Shown here piece by piece: positions 48,768 through 58,638 of a DNA stretch of 64,000 nt; position 1 is the stretch's first letter; each line of letters begins with the position of its first letter. The translations under genes were made by a program, and so were the position numbers. Under the pieces are notes generated by a model. That model searched no databases. It was not told where the DNA came from and worked only from the letters and a program-made list of their open reading frames with translations. The DNA is from Mycolicibacterium porcinum (GTDB lineage: Bacteria > Actinomycetota > Actinomycetes > Mycobacteriales > Mycobacteriaceae), in the NCBI GenBank assembly GCA_001942045.1, contig MSTD01000013.1, positions 62,001 to 126,000 on the forward strand, in the 5' to 3' direction.

Positions 48768-50425
48768 CGAAGCGTGGCGAGCTCCTTCATGTTCGCCAAC
48801 CCCTGCTCCTGCGCCTCGTTGAGAAACTCCGGCAGCGGGGCCCGCAGTTCGGGGAGCACCTCGTGGTCGAGTAGCCCCTGCAGCTCAGCCTGTTTGGCGC
48901 TGCGATCGGCCACGTTGTCGAGTTCCTGAACTCCGGAATCGGTTGCGTAGTCGTACAACTCGTGATGGATCGGCCGTGTGGTATCGATGTCCATCGAACC
49001 GGGCTTCCAGTACGTGTACATGCCCAGCTTGGCTTCAGGGGTACGCACGGCCACGATGTGACTGGGCGCCGAGGTCGGGATCTCGGTCGGCGGGCCGTCA
49101 GCACCGAAGAACTTCTTTGCCATAGGGGATTTCATCAGCGCGGCCATCTCCTCGACCGACATGTCATCGGTGGCATGCGCGATCCACGGCCGGCCCTTTG
49201 CCGTTGCGTCGGAGGCGATTTCGGCGATGTCGGCGCGTCCGGACAGGTAGGAGTAGCGGGAGTCCGAGCGCCAGCTCGCGCCGCCGTGCGCGATGGTCAT
49301 CAGCAGTGCCGCCAGGTCGGCGCTGGACGTGAGCTGTGTGCGGGTGGCGCCGGCGTCAGGTGTCAGATGACCTGACGGGTCACGGATGTAGAGCGGCACT
49401 CGGATGCTCTCCTCGTACACGGCGGCGCCCTTGCCGCGCAGGCCGTGCGAGCCGGCGTACTCGCCGTGGTCAGAGGTGAACACCACGACGGTGTTGTCGT
49501 CGATCTCCGGCCGGGCCGCGAGAGTGTCGAGCACCCGGCCGATCTGGGTGTCCACCTGCTGGTGCAGCCAGAGATACATGTCCAGGCACCGCGCCCACTG
49601 CGCGGCAGCTTCCGGTCCGGTGTAGTCCATCGCGCCGGTCATCAACGGCGACATGAAGTTCATGTAGTCGATCTGCAACTGGGGCTTGCCGCGCCGCCGC
49701 AGATCCTCCGCGGTTTCGAAGTTCACCGGCTTCGTCGTGAACCGGCGCGGAACATCGTCCGGCAGAGGATTTTTCGGCCACCAGCAGATGTCATGCGGAT
49801 TGACCAGCGACACCGTGGTGCACCAAGGGCCCTCGTTGGCGTGGGCATCGAACCAGCCGGCGAACTGATCGACGATCGACGGGTCCTGCTGCAGGCCCTG
49901 GTTCGGCGCACCGTTGGGGGACGGGTAGGTGCCGCCGGAGAACCCGTGCACGTCCAGGCCATCGGGGGTGTTGTCCGCCATGCTGCCCAGATGCCATTTG
50001 CCCCACCACCAGGTGCGGTAGCCGGCGTCGCGCAGCATCGTTCCCCAGGTCGGGAACCGGGCCGCCAGCGTCGACTCGGTGGGCCCTTCACCGGTGTACA
50101 GACACCCGGTCTGGTGGGAGTACAGCCCGGTGGTCAGCACCCCGCGCGACGGTGTGCACATGTTCGACGCGCTGTAGTGCGAACCGAACGATGTGCTGCG
50201 CGCCCGGAGCCGGTCGAGATTCGGCAGCAGGGCACCGAGTTGTTCGGTATCGGGGAACCATTGCGGCGCCCGCATCTGGTCCACGATGACGACGAGGATG
50301 TTGGGCTGGCCGGCCACGCTCGGCGTGCGCCTGCCCAGTAATTCATACCCGCCGAATCCCACCGCGGCCGCGCCGGCGGCCACTGCCGCGCCACCTAGGA
50401 CTGTCCGTCTGCTGAGCTCTGCCAT
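48758..50425 (-). CDS. Tat-exported sulfatase
   Basis: 555 aa type I sulfatase. N-terminus LSRRTVLGGAAVAAGAAAVGFGG is a twin-arginine export signal. Metal residues in ILVVIVDQMRAP (Asp49 region); the formylglycine site is Cys90 in CTPSRG (CxPxR), which requires a formylglycine-generating enzyme before export. Further conserved segments: WWWGKWHLG and VVVFTSDHGEYAGSHGLRGKG. Cleaves sulfate esters; substrate unknown. The 3' end merges with a tandem repeat. Confidence 0.9.
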   Translation of the reverse strand: MAELSRRTVLGGAAVAAGAAAVGFGGYELLGRRTPSVAGQPNILVVIVDQMRAPQWFPDTEQLGALLPNLDRLRARSTSFGSHYSASNMCTPSRGVLTTGLYSHQTGCLYTGEGPTESTLAARFPTWGTMLRDAGYRTWWWGKWHLGSMADNTPDGLDVHGFSGGTYPSPNGAPNQGLQQDPSIVDQFAGWFDAHANEGPWCTTVSLVNPHDICWWPKNPLPDDVPRRFTTKPVNFETAEDLRRRGKPQLQIDYMNFMSPLMTGAMDYTGPEAAAQWARCLDMYLWLHQQVDTQIGRVLDTLAARPEIDDNTVVVFTSDHGEYAGSHGLRGKGAAVYEESIRVPLYIRDPSGHLTPDAGATRTQLTSSADLAALLMTIAHGGASWRSDSRYSYLSGRADIAEIASDATAKGRPWIAHATDDMSVEEMAALMKSPMAKKFFGADGPPTEIPTSAPSHIVAVRTPEAKLGMYTYWKPGSMDIDTTRPIHHELYDYATDSGVQELDNVADRSAKQAELQGLLDHEVLPELRAPLPEFLNEAQEQGLANMKELATLRGG

Positions 50426-50458
50426 GTCCTCACGTTAGGCCTCGCTACGATCGGTCGA

Positions 50459-51013
50459 GTGTTGACGGCCCAAGATCCAGTGACCTGGGAGCCGCGGCGC
50501 ATTGCCGTCGCCGGGGTATCGGGGTCGGGGAAGACGACTCTTGCGACGCGTCTGTCGCGCGCGTTCGGCCTTCCGTACGTCGAGATCGACAGCCTCTATC
50601 ACGGGCCCGGGTGGGAGCCCCGAACCACGTTCGTCAGCGACGTCGAGCGATTCATCGCGGGAGATTCCTGGGTGATCGAATGGCAGTATCGCGCCGTGCG
50701 CGGCCAGATCTTGGCGCGAGCGGACACCCTGCTGTGGCTCGACCTACCGACCCCGGTGGCGATGCGCCAGTTGACGCGTCGCACTGTTCGCAGACGCGTC
50801 GGCCGTCTCGAATTGTGGAACGGCAACACCGAACCACCGCTGCGCACGATTTTCACCGACCGTGACCACATCTTGCGGTGGGGCTTCCGCACCCGAAACA
50901 AGCTCCGCGACACCGTCCCCACGCTGGGATCGCAGGTGCCCCATCTGCACATCGTCCGCTTCACCCGCCACCGTGACGTCGAAGCCTGGCTGAGCCGCGT
51001 TGCTCCCACCTGA
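50459..51013 (+). CDS. P-loop NTPase, adenylate/shikimate kinase-like
   Basis: 184 aa, GTG start. Walker A GVSGSGKTTLATRL at residues 19-31 and a following LPYVEIDSLYHGPGW segment, the pattern of FlaR/topology-modulation-like small kinases, with a basic lid (RRTVRRRVGRLELWNGNTEPP). Probably phosphorylates a small molecule; the target is not known. Not part of an evident operon: tldD follows 35 bases later with its own context. Confidence 0.8.
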   Translation: MLTAQDPVTWEPRRIAVAGVSGSGKTTLATRLSRAFGLPYVEIDSLYHGPGWEPRTTFVSDVERFIAGDSWVIEWQYRAVRGQILARADTLLWLDLPTPVAMRQLTRRTVRRRVGRLELWNGNTEPPLRTIFTDRDHILRWGFRTRNKLRDTVPTLGSQVPHLHIVRFTRHRDVEAWLSRVAPT

Positions 51014-51048
51014 ACAAAGTCAACCCACGGCGCCGCTACCGTGGGGGC

Positions 51049-52566
51049 GTGACAGCTCAAAGACGTGTGGACGCAGATTTCCTGGAGCTGCCCCGGTTCG
51101 AGTTGGCTGACGCGGCGTTGTCTGCGGCAGCCTCGGCCGGCGCCAGCTATGCCGACCTGCGGATTCACCGCATCACCACTGAGATCATCCAATTGCGCGA
51201 CGGTGAGTTGGAGATGTCGGTGGTCAACCGCGAGGTCGGTCTGGCGGTGCGGGTGATCGTCGACGGCACCTGGGGGTTCGCCTCCCACGCCGAGCTGGCG
51301 CCCGGGGTGGCCGCAGAGACCGCGCGCCGTGCGGTGGAGGTCGCCACGACGCTGGCGTCGCTGAACGCCGAACGCATCGAACTGGCCGGCGAACCGGTCT
51401 ACACCGATGTGACGTGGGTGTCCGACTACGGTGTCGACCCGTTCGTCGTTCCCGCCGCGGACAAGATCGGGCTGCTCGGCGAGTACTCGGGCCGGTTGCT
51501 GGCGGCCGACGGTGTGGACCATGTGTCGGCGGGCGCGCACGCGGTCAAGGAGCAGACCTTCTACGCCGACACGTTCGGATCCTCGATCACCCAGCAGCGG
51601 GTCCGGGTAATGCCGACGATGGAGGCGGTGGCCGTCGACTCGGCGGCCGGGTCGTTCGAGACCATGCGCACACTGGCCCCGCCGACGGCGCGGGGGTGGG
51701 AAGCGCTGGCCGGGGACGACGTGTGGGACTGGACCTCCGAACTGGCCGAGCTGCCCACGCTGCTGGCCGAGAAGACCAAGGCGCCTTCGGTTGTTGCCGG
51801 ACCCACCGACCTGGTCATCGACCCGTCGAACCTGTGGTTGACGATTCACGAATCGATCGGGCATGCCACCGAATACGACCGGGCGATCGGCTACGAGGCG
51901 GCCTATGCCGGGACGTCGTTCGCCACTCCGGACAAGCTCGGCACCATGCGCTACGGCTCGCCGGTGATGAACGTGACGGCTGATCGCACTGTGGAATTCG
52001 GCTTGGCCACGGTCGGTTTCGATGACGAAGGGGTACGTGCGCAGAGTTGGGATCTGGTGCGCGACGGTGTCTTCGTCGGCTATCAGCTGGACCGGGTGTT
52101 CGCGCCGCGGCTCGGCGAAGCACGCTCCAACGGCTGCTCGTATGCCGATTCACCGCATCACGTTCCGATCCAGCGCATGGCCAACGTCTCATTGCAGCCC
52201 GGCCCGGAGGACCTCAGCACAGCGGACCTGATCTCGCGGGTGTCCGACGGTATCTACGTCGTCGGGGACAAGTCGTGGTCGATTGACATGCAGCGCTACA
52301 ACTTCCAGTTCACCGGTCAGAGGTTCTACCGGATCCGCGACGGCCGGCTCGACGGTCAGCTGCGCGACGTGGCCTACCAGGCCACCACGACGGACTTCTG
52401 GGGTGCGATGGAAGCCGTCGGCGGGCCGTCCACCTGGCGCCTCGGTGGGGCGTTCAACTGCGGCAAGGCCCAGCCCGGGCAGGTGGCACCGGTCAGTCAT
52501 GGCTGCCCGAGCGCACTGTTCCGCGGCATCAACGTACTGAACACCCGAACGGAGGGCGGCCGATGA
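51049..52566 (+). CDS. tldD: TldD-like metalloprotease
   Basis: 505 aa, GTG start. Catalytic subunit of a TldD/TldE-type peptidase, with HESIGH at residue 267 (HExxxH zinc site) and the conserved TIHESIGHATEYDRAIGYEAAYAGTS region (quoted in parts). Relatives process ribosomally made peptides such as microcin B17 and CcdA; actinobacterial function not established. Overlaps the TldE gene by four bases and is the counterpart of Rv2315c. Confidence 0.92.
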   Translation: MTAQRRVDADFLELPRFELADAALSAAASAGASYADLRIHRITTEIIQLRDGELEMSVVNREVGLAVRVIVDGTWGFASHAELAPGVAAETARRAVEVATTLASLNAERIELAGEPVYTDVTWVSDYGVDPFVVPAADKIGLLGEYSGRLLAADGVDHVSAGAHAVKEQTFYADTFGSSITQQRVRVMPTMEAVAVDSAAGSFETMRTLAPPTARGWEALAGDDVWDWTSELAELPTLLAEKTKAPSVVAGPTDLVIDPSNLWLTIHESIGHATEYDRAIGYEAAYAGTSFATPDKLGTMRYGSPVMNVTADRTVEFGLATVGFDDEGVRAQSWDLVRDGVFVGYQLDRVFAPRLGEARSNGCSYADSPHHVPIQRMANVSLQPGPEDLSTADLISRVSDGIYVVGDKSWSIDMQRYNFQFTGQRFYRIRDGRLDGQLRDVAYQATTTDFWGAMEAVGGPSTWRLGGAFNCGKAQPGQVAPVSHGCPSALFRGINVLNTRTEGGR

Positions 52567-53924
52567 TCGGCGCACAGCAGGTCGTCGACATCGCTTTGGG
52601 TGCAGCGGATCCCGGGCTTGAAACCATGGTGCTGGTCACCGACCGGTCCGACGCCTCGCTGCGGTGGGCCGGAAATTCGATGACCACCAACGGTGAGACG
52701 GTCAGCCGCACCATCACGGTGATCTCGATCGTGCGCCGCGGGGACAAGGCGCACGCCGGGTCGGTGCGCTCGACCGAAGTGGATCCGGCGGTGATCCCGG
52801 AACTGGTGGCCGCCGCCCAGCGCGCCGCCGCGGCCTCACCCGAGGCGCGGGATGCCGCTCCGCCGTTGCCGGCCGCGGGTCTGCCTGCCGACTGGGATGC
52901 ACCGGTGGTGGGCACCGGTGCACAGGTGTTCAGCGGCATCGCCGGCGATCTGGCCAAGGGTTTCGCCGGGTCCGACCAGCTTTACGGATACGCCCGCCAT
53001 GTCATGGAGACGACCTTCCTGGCGACCTCCACCGGGCTGCGCCGGCGCTACACCCAACCGACCGGGTCGGTCGAGATCAACGCCAAGCGAGACGGGGCGA
53101 GTGCTTGGGCCGGGGTGAGCACCCCGGATTTCGTTGATGTTCAGGTGGATTCGCTGCTCGACGAGCTGTCACTGAAGCTGGGGTGGGCCGAGCGCACGGT
53201 CGAGTTGCCGGCCGGTCGCTACGAGACATTGATGCCGCCCTCGACGGTGGCCGACATGATGATCTATCTGACTTGGGCGATGGACGGCCGTGGGGCGCAG
53301 GAGGGCCGCACCGCGCTGTCGGCACCCGGCGGCACCCGGGTGGGCGAGAAGCTCACCGATCTGGGCCTCACGCTGTACTCGGACCCGTTCGCGGGGGAGT
53401 TGGCCTGCCAACCGTTCGTCGCAGTTCCGAGCTCGTCCGAGCGAGTGTCGATCTTCGACAACGGCTTGGACATCGGCCGGGTGGACTGGATCCGCGACGG
53501 GGCGGTCAATGCGCTCGCCTATCCACGGGCGGTGGCCGCCGAATACGGCACACCCGTCGCGGTGCCTGCCGACAATCTGTTGATGACCGGTGGCGCAATC
53601 GAATTGGCCGATATGATCGCCGGCACCGAGCGCGGCCTGCTGCTCACCACGTTGTGGTACATCCGCGAGGTCGACCCGACCGTGCTGCTGCTGACGGGGC
53701 TGACCCGTGACGGCGTCTACCTGATCGAGGACGGCGAAGTGACGGCCGCGGTGAACAACTTCCGGTTCAACGAGAGCCCGCTCGATCTGTTGCGCCGCGC
53801 CTCGGAGGCCGGCCTCAGCGAGGTTACGTTGCCGCGCGAGTGGGGCGACTGGGCCACTCGGGCGTCCATGCCGACGCTGCGGATCCCGGACTTCCACATG
53901 TCCTCGGTGAGCCAGGCACAATGA
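52563..53924 (+). CDS. tldE: TldE/PmbA-like metalloprotease subunit
   Basis: 453 aa. Same fold as TldD but without HExxxH, as expected of the non-catalytic partner. Conserved GTGAQVFSG, LPAGRYETLMPPSTVADMM, and the C-terminal EVTAAVNNFRFNESPLDLL typical of PmbA. ATGA start overlap with tldD means fixed stoichiometry. Counterpart of Rv2314c. Confidence 0.92.
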   Translation: MIGAQQVVDIALGAADPGLETMVLVTDRSDASLRWAGNSMTTNGETVSRTITVISIVRRGDKAHAGSVRSTEVDPAVIPELVAAAQRAAAASPEARDAAPPLPAAGLPADWDAPVVGTGAQVFSGIAGDLAKGFAGSDQLYGYARHVMETTFLATSTGLRRRYTQPTGSVEINAKRDGASAWAGVSTPDFVDVQVDSLLDELSLKLGWAERTVELPAGRYETLMPPSTVADMMIYLTWAMDGRGAQEGRTALSAPGGTRVGEKLTDLGLTLYSDPFAGELACQPFVAVPSSSERVSIFDNGLDIGRVDWIRDGAVNALAYPRAVAAEYGTPVAVPADNLLMTGGAIELADMIAGTERGLLLTTLWYIREVDPTVLLLTGLTRDGVYLIEDGEVTAAVNNFRFNESPLDLLRRASEAGLSEVTLPREWGDWATRASMPTLRIPDFHMSSVSQAQ

Positions 53925-53931
53925 GGTAAGG

Positions 53932-54615
53932 GTGTTGTCCCAACGGCAATTCACGGTGCACGGCCCGTCCCATTGGGCCGCTATCGCCGTGTTCGTCGTC
54001 GGGACGCTGCTGCTGGTCTGGCTCGGACACCGCCAGACCGAACCTCAATCCCGGCGCTTCGGCCGCATTCTGGGCGTGCTGACGGCCGCGATCTACGTCG
54101 CGATGTTGGCCTACACGCTCATTCCGCCGTCGATCGAGCGGTCCGTACCGTTGCGCTTGACCGACCTCGCGACCGTGGTCGGCGCGTACGCACTGTGGTC
54201 GCGGCGGCATTGGGCGTACGTGCTCACCTACTACTGGGGCCTGGTGCTCAGTACTCAGGCGCTGGTCTCACCCGTGCTCAAGAGTCCGGATTTCCCGCAC
54301 TACGAGTTCCTGGCGTTCTGGTCCATCCACCTGCTGGTGGTGTGGGCGGCCATCTATTTGACGTGGGGCCGCGGTATGCGGCCGCACTGGCGGGACTATC
54401 GGCTCGTGGTGGTGGTGACCGCGGTGTGGGCCGTTGTCACCATGACGTTCAACGGTATTGCCGGAACCAACTACGGTTTCCTGAACGCCAAACCCACCAC
54501 CGCGTCGCTGTTGGACGTGATGGGTCCGTGGCCGGTCTACGTCTTGGTGGCGAGTGCATTGGTGGCTGTGGTGTGGGCACTGATGACCTGGCCGTGGGAA
54601 CGGCGCAGGCCCTAG
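53932..54615 (+). CDS. YwaF/TIGR02206-type membrane protein
   Basis: 227 aa, GTG start seven bases after tldE. About six hydrophobic helices: HWAAIAVFVVGTLLLVWLG, RILGVLTAAIYVAMLAYTLI, HLLVVWAAIYLTWGRG, YRLVVVVTAVWAVVTMTFNG, GPWPVYVLVASALVAVVWAL. The LRLTDLATVVGAYALW and NYGFLNAKPTTASLLDVMGPWP segments match the TIGR02206 membrane family. Function unknown. Converges with, and overlaps by four bases, the symporter gene on the minus strand. Confidence 0.82.
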   Translation: MLSQRQFTVHGPSHWAAIAVFVVGTLLLVWLGHRQTEPQSRRFGRILGVLTAAIYVAMLAYTLIPPSIERSVPLRLTDLATVVGAYALWSRRHWAYVLTYYWGLVLSTQALVSPVLKSPDFPHYEFLAFWSIHLLVVWAAIYLTWGRGMRPHWRDYRLVVVVTAVWAVVTMTFNGIAGTNYGFLNAKPTTASLLDVMGPWPVYVLVASALVAVVWALMTWPWERRRP

Positions 54616-56078
54616 GCGCGGACGACCTCGGTGGTGTCCCGCCCGGCCAACCGGTCATCCCACACCTGCAGCACGTCGGCGGAGGTGCGTGGTGTCACCA
54701 GGCTCACCACGACGTAGGTGATCAGGCTAGCCACCAGGCCGTAGTAGATGGGCTCGTTGGCCAGCACGTCGCCGACCACCGCCATGGTGCCGAGCGTGAC
54801 GAGGGTGCCGACCCCCATGGCCGCCAGCGCACCGGCACCGGTGGCCCGCTTCCACAGGAAGCCACCGAGGATCGGCACCAGCAAGCCCCCGACGAGGATG
54901 TCGTAGGCGATGGTCAATGCGCCGACGACATCGTTGAGCAGCGCGGCGATGACGATGACGATGATGCCGAGTACCGCGACGTAGCGGCGGTCGGAATGCA
55001 CGTCCACTTCCGGGTTTTCGGTCTCTTCGGGCTTGCGGCCCACCAACCGCAGCAGCATCGGCTTGATGTCGGTGCGGGCCACGGTGGCGGTTGCGATCAG
55101 GGCACCCGATGCCGTCGACATCATCGCGGCGACCGCCGCCGCGAGGACGATGCCGCTGATCCCCACGGGCAGAATCGCTTCCGCGATCTGCGCGTAGACG
55201 TCGTCCTTGGCCTTGATGTCGGGCATGAAGGTCGATGCGGCCAAACCGATCAGTGCGCCGGCGATTCCGTAGAACACGCAGTAGATCGCGGCCGTGGTCC
55301 CACCCCAGCGGGCAACCTGCGGGGAGCGTGCGGTGAACACTCGCTGCCAGATGTCCTGTCCGATCAGCATTCCGAAGCTGTAGACGACGAAGAACGTGAT
55401 GATGGTGTCGGTACCGATGGAGGTGAGGCTGAACACGGCGTCCCCGGCGCGCTCCCGGATACCGTCGAAGCCGCCGGCCCGGTGCCAGGTGAACGGCAGC
55501 AGCAGGAAGAACACGCCGATGGTCTTGAGGACGAACTGCACCATGTCGGTCAGGGTGATGGACCACATGCCGCCGATCGACGAGTACAGCATGACGACCA
55601 TGCCGCCGATCACCACCGAAAGCGTTCGGCCCGTGCCGAACAGCACGTTGAACACCGTCGCGTAGGCGATGGTCGAGGTGACCGACAGCATCAGCGTGTA
55701 GGCCGCCATGACGACACCGGAGGCCGAGGTCGCATCCACCCCGTAGCGCAGGCTCAGCATCTGCGCGACGGTGTAGACCCGCAGGCGCTGGATGGGTCCG
55801 GCGAAGAACAGGCTCAGGGCCAGCAGGCCGATGGCGATCGCCACCACCAGCCACATCCCGGAGATGCCCCACTTGTAGCCGAGACCTACACCGCCCACGG
55901 TGGAGGCACCGCCGAGCACGACGGCGGCCATGGTGCCGGTATACAGCGTCGGCCCGAGGCGCCGGCCCGCGACCAGGAAGTCAGCGGAGTCCTTGGTCCG
56001 GGTCTTTCCCCAGAACCCGAAGGCGAGCATCGCGACGAGATAGATGACGACGATCGCGATATCGACTGGTTTACCCAC
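54612..56078 (-). CDS. Sodium:solute symporter (SSS family)
   Basis: 488 aa, GTG start, about 13 predicted helices. Family features: DFLVAGRRLGPTLYTGTMAAVVLGGAST (in parts), GPIQRLRVYTVAQMLSLRYG, YSSIGGMWSITLTDMVQFVLK (the SSS signature region) and IVLAAAVAAMMSTASGALIATATVARTDI (in parts). Last gene of the operon with the NCS1 permease, ureohydrolase and TPP enzyme, 15 bases after the TPP gene. Substrate is inferred from context to be a guanidino acid or a pathway product. Confidence 0.88.
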   Translation of the reverse strand: MGKPVDIAIVVIYLVAMLAFGFWGKTRTKDSADFLVAGRRLGPTLYTGTMAAVVLGGASTVGGVGLGYKWGISGMWLVVAIAIGLLALSLFFAGPIQRLRVYTVAQMLSLRYGVDATSASGVVMAAYTLMLSVTSTIAYATVFNVLFGTGRTLSVVIGGMVVMLYSSIGGMWSITLTDMVQFVLKTIGVFFLLLPFTWHRAGGFDGIRERAGDAVFSLTSIGTDTIITFFVVYSFGMLIGQDIWQRVFTARSPQVARWGGTTAAIYCVFYGIAGALIGLAASTFMPDIKAKDDVYAQIAEAILPVGISGIVLAAAVAAMMSTASGALIATATVARTDIKPMLLRLVGRKPEETENPEVDVHSDRRYVAVLGIIVIVIAALLNDVVGALTIAYDILVGGLLVPILGGFLWKRATGAGALAAMGVGTLVTLGTMAVVGDVLANEPIYYGLVASLITYVVVSLVTPRTSADVLQVWDDRLAGRDTTEVVRA

Positions 56079-56093
56079 GATGATTCCTTCGGT

Positions 56094-57698
56094 TCAGAGG
56101 TGAGTGGGATCGAACATCTTGAGCACTGCGGGCAGGACGACCACGGCCGGGCCCTCGGTGTCGAATGTGGCGGCCACGATGTCTCCGACGTTGTCGGGGG
56201 TGGCGGTGTGCGCGGGTATTCCGAAACTCTCCGCGAGCCGGGCGAAGTCGGGCCGGGCCAGTTCGGTGGCCGTCGCGGTGCCGAACTCGGCGGTCATGTA
56301 CTCGCGAAGGATGCCGTAGCCGCCGTCATCGACGATCAGCCAGGTGATGTTGGCGTCGTGTTGCCGGGCCGTGGCGAGCTCGGCGATCGAGTACATGCCG
56401 CCGCCGTCGCCGGACACCGCGAATGTGCGTTCGCCGGTGGCGATCGCGGCGGCCAGTGCGGCGGGGAAGGCGAATCCCAAACCGCCTGCACCCTGGGCGG
56501 AATGGAAGGCACCGTTCTGGGGATCCCACGCTGACCAGGCCCAGTAGCCGGCGATCGTCATGTCCCAGAAGGTGTGAGTGCCCGACGGCACCGCCGCCCG
56601 CAGGTCGGCCATCAGCCGCAGTTCGGTCGCCACCTCCTGGCCGGCCAGCCTGTCCTGCACAGCCTTTCGCAGCTCCGCTGCCTGGACGGCGCCGGCGGTG
56701 TTGTCGCGCGCGTCGACCAGCTCGGTCAGCGCGCGCATGGCCCGCGCGGCATCGGCGTGGATGGCGAGCGCGGGATGGTTGGCCTCGAGCACGCGCGCCT
56801 CGGCATCGATGTGGATCAGCCGGCCCCGCAAGGCGAACGTGAAGTAGTTGCTGGTGACCTCGCCCATCGCGGTACCGACGGCCACCAGTACGTCAGCATT
56901 CTCCAGCATCTCGGTGGTGTAGCGGTCCTCGATCCACGACGCGGCCGACAGCGGATGGTCGAAGGAGATGGCACCCTTGCCGCCGACCGTGGAAACCACC
57001 GGGGCGCCGAGCTTCTCGGCGAGGGCGACCAGGGCCTCCGTGCCACCGGGTGAGCGCCGCACACCGCCGCCGGCCAGAATGACCGGTCGCTGCGCGCCGT
57101 TCAGCAATGTCGCGGCGTCCTGGATCAATTCGGCCCGCGGGGCACGCTGCGTCGGCGCCACCTCGATTGCCGCGACCGGCGGTACCGTCGTCGGCTCCAG
57201 CAGGACGTCCTGCGGGATCTCCACCCAGGTCGGCCCGGCCGGCGCCGAGCGCGCCAACGCGTACGCGTCGGCGATCAGGCTCGGGATCTCGGCCGCCTGC
57301 CGCACGGTGGCAACGCTTTTCGTGACGTTCGCCGCACTGGCCTTCTGATCGTCGAGCTGGTGCAGCATGCCGCGGCGTAGGCCCATGCCGGCCCGCGGTA
57401 CCTGACTGGCGATCACGAGCACCGGAACCCCGGTGGCATAGGCCTCCTGCAGTGCACCGAGAGCGGTCAACGCCCCCGGCCCGGTGGACAGGAAGAGCAC
57501 GCCGACCTCGCCGGTGACGCGGCTGTAGCCGTCGGCGCCGAACGCCGAGTTGTTCTCCACCCGGGAGCTGACGAACGTCAGATCGCTGCGCCGGATGGCG
57601 TCGAACAGGCCCAGCGCGTTCTGGCCGGGGATGCCGAACACATGCGAGACACCCAGCGCGGTCAGGGTTTCGACGACCAGGTCGCCGCCGTTACGCAT
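56094..57698 (-). CDS. Thiamine-diphosphate-dependent decarboxylase, AruI-like
   Basis: 534 aa ThDP enzyme of the acetolactate-synthase superfamily. Cofactor glutamate in [18 protein letters not shown] (around residue 48), central NAD/FAD-like domain ([15 protein letters not shown]), and the ThDP motif [12 protein letters not shown] ... [10 protein letters not shown]. The neighbour is a ureohydrolase, which suggests a 5-guanidino-2-oxopentanoate (2-ketoarginine) decarboxylase like AruI of the arginine transaminase pathway; an acetolactate synthase proper would be expected near ilvN/ilvC. Overlaps the ureohydrolase gene by eight bases. Confidence 0.8.
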   Translation of the reverse strand: MRNGGDLVVETLTALGVSHVFGIPGQNALGLFDAIRRSDLTFVSSRVENNSAFGADGYSRVTGEVGVLFLSTGPGALTALGALQEAYATGVPVLVIASQVPRAGMGLRRGMLHQLDDQKASAANVTKSVATVRQAAEIPSLIADAYALARSAPAGPTWVEIPQDVLLEPTTVPPVAAIEVAPTQRAPRAELIQDAATLLNGAQRPVILAGGGVRRSPGGTEALVALAEKLGAPVVSTVGGKGAISFDHPLSAASWIEDRYTTEMLENADVLVAVGTAMGEVTSNYFTFALRGRLIHIDAEARVLEANHPALAIHADAARAMRALTELVDARDNTAGAVQAAELRKAVQDRLAGQEVATELRLMADLRAAVPSGTHTFWDMTIAGYWAWSAWDPQNGAFHSAQGAGGLGFAFPAALAAAIATGERTFAVSGDGGGMYSIAELATARQHDANITWLIVDDGGYGILREYMTAEFGTATATELARPDFARLAESFGIPAHTATPDNVGDIVAATFDTEGPAVVVLPAVLKMFDPTHL

Positions 57699-58638
57699 CA
57701 GGACCCAAGGCCAGCAGGGACACCAGGTCGTAGGCGACGTGGGATGCGGCGACGCCGGTGATCTCGGCGTGGTCGTAGGCCGGGGCGACCTCGACGACGT
57801 CGGCGCCCACGAGGTTCAGGCCGCGGAACCCACGCAGGATCTCCAGCAGTTCGCGGCTGGTCATACCGCCGGCCTCGGGGGTGCCGGTGCCGGGAGCGTG
57901 CGCCGGGTCGAGCACGTCGATGTCGATCGAGACGTACACCGGCCGGTTTCCCAGACGCTGCCGTAGTTTGTCGACCACCTCGCGCACGCCTTGGTAGTAC
58001 ACGTCGGACGAGGTGACGATGCCGAATCCGAACCGGCGGTCGTCCTCGAGGTCCTTCTTGCCGTACAGCGGCCCGCGGGTGCCGACGTGCGACAGCGCTT
58101 CGGTGTCGACGATGCCCTCTTCGACCGCGCGGCGGAACGGCGTGCCGTGGGTGTACTCGGCGCCGAAGTAGGTGTCCCAGGTGTCCAGGTGAGCGTCGAA
58201 GTGCACCAGCGCCACCGGGCCGTGTTTGGCCGCGGCGGCGCGCAGCAGGGGCAGGGCGATGGTGTGATCGCCACCGATGGTCACCAGCTTGGTGCCGTCG
58301 GCGGTCAGGTCACGTGCCGCGCCTTCGATGGTCTCGATGGCCTCGTGAATGTTGAAGGGGTTCACCGCGATATCGCCGGCATCGGCGACCTGGATGAGCT
58401 CGAACGGGGACACGTCCATCGCGGGGTTGTACGGACGCAGCAGCCGCGAGGATTCGCGGACGTGGGTGGGGCCGAACCGGGCGCCGGGCCGGTAGGAGAC
58501 ACCGGAATCGAACGGCACCCCGGCGACCACCACATCGGCTTTGGTCACCTGGTCGAGACGGGGTAGCCGGGCGAAGGTGGCCGGGCCGGCGAAGCGCGGG
58601 ATCTTCGATGCGTCGACGGGGCCGATCGGGGCGGTCAT
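57691..58638 (-). CDS. Ureohydrolase (agmatinase / guanidinobutyrase family)
   Basis: 315 aa manganese enzyme that releases urea from a guanidino compound. Metal ligands: His125 in GGDHTIALP, Asp148, His150 and Asp152 in [10 protein letters not shown], Asp239 and Asp241 in [14 protein letters not shown]. The [10 protein letters not shown] segment matches agmatinase-type members. With an AruI-like enzyme next to it, 4-guanidinobutyrate is the likeliest substrate (GbuA-like), giving urea and GABA; agmatine is the alternative. Confidence 0.87.
   Translation of the reverse strand: MTAPIGPVDASKIPRFAGPATFARLPRLDQVTKADVVVAGVPFDSGVSYRPGARFGPTHVRESSRLLRPYNPAMDVSPFELIQVADAGDIAVNPFNIHEAIETIEGAARDLTADGTKLVTIGGDHTIALPLLRAAAAKHGPVALVHFDAHLDTWDTYFGAEYTHGTPFRRAVEEGIVDTEALSHVGTRGPLYGKKDLEDDRRFGFGIVTSSDVYYQGVREVVDKLRQRLGNRPVYVSIDIDVLDPAHAPGTGTPEAGGMTSRELLEILRGFRGLNLVGADVVEVAPAYDHAEITGVAASHVAYDLVSLLALGPDA

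Noticed and set aside
53973..56534. An 853-codon open frame on the plus strand opposite the symporter gene
   Set aside because: It is antisense to clearly coding genes and its translation is a low-complexity string rich in Gly, Asp, His and Arg. High GC keeps such frames open.
56094..57698. Annotation as biosynthetic acetolactate synthase (ilvB)
   Set aside because: No ilvN or ilvC nearby, and the operon is with a ureohydrolase and transporters, so a catabolic decarboxylase fits better.
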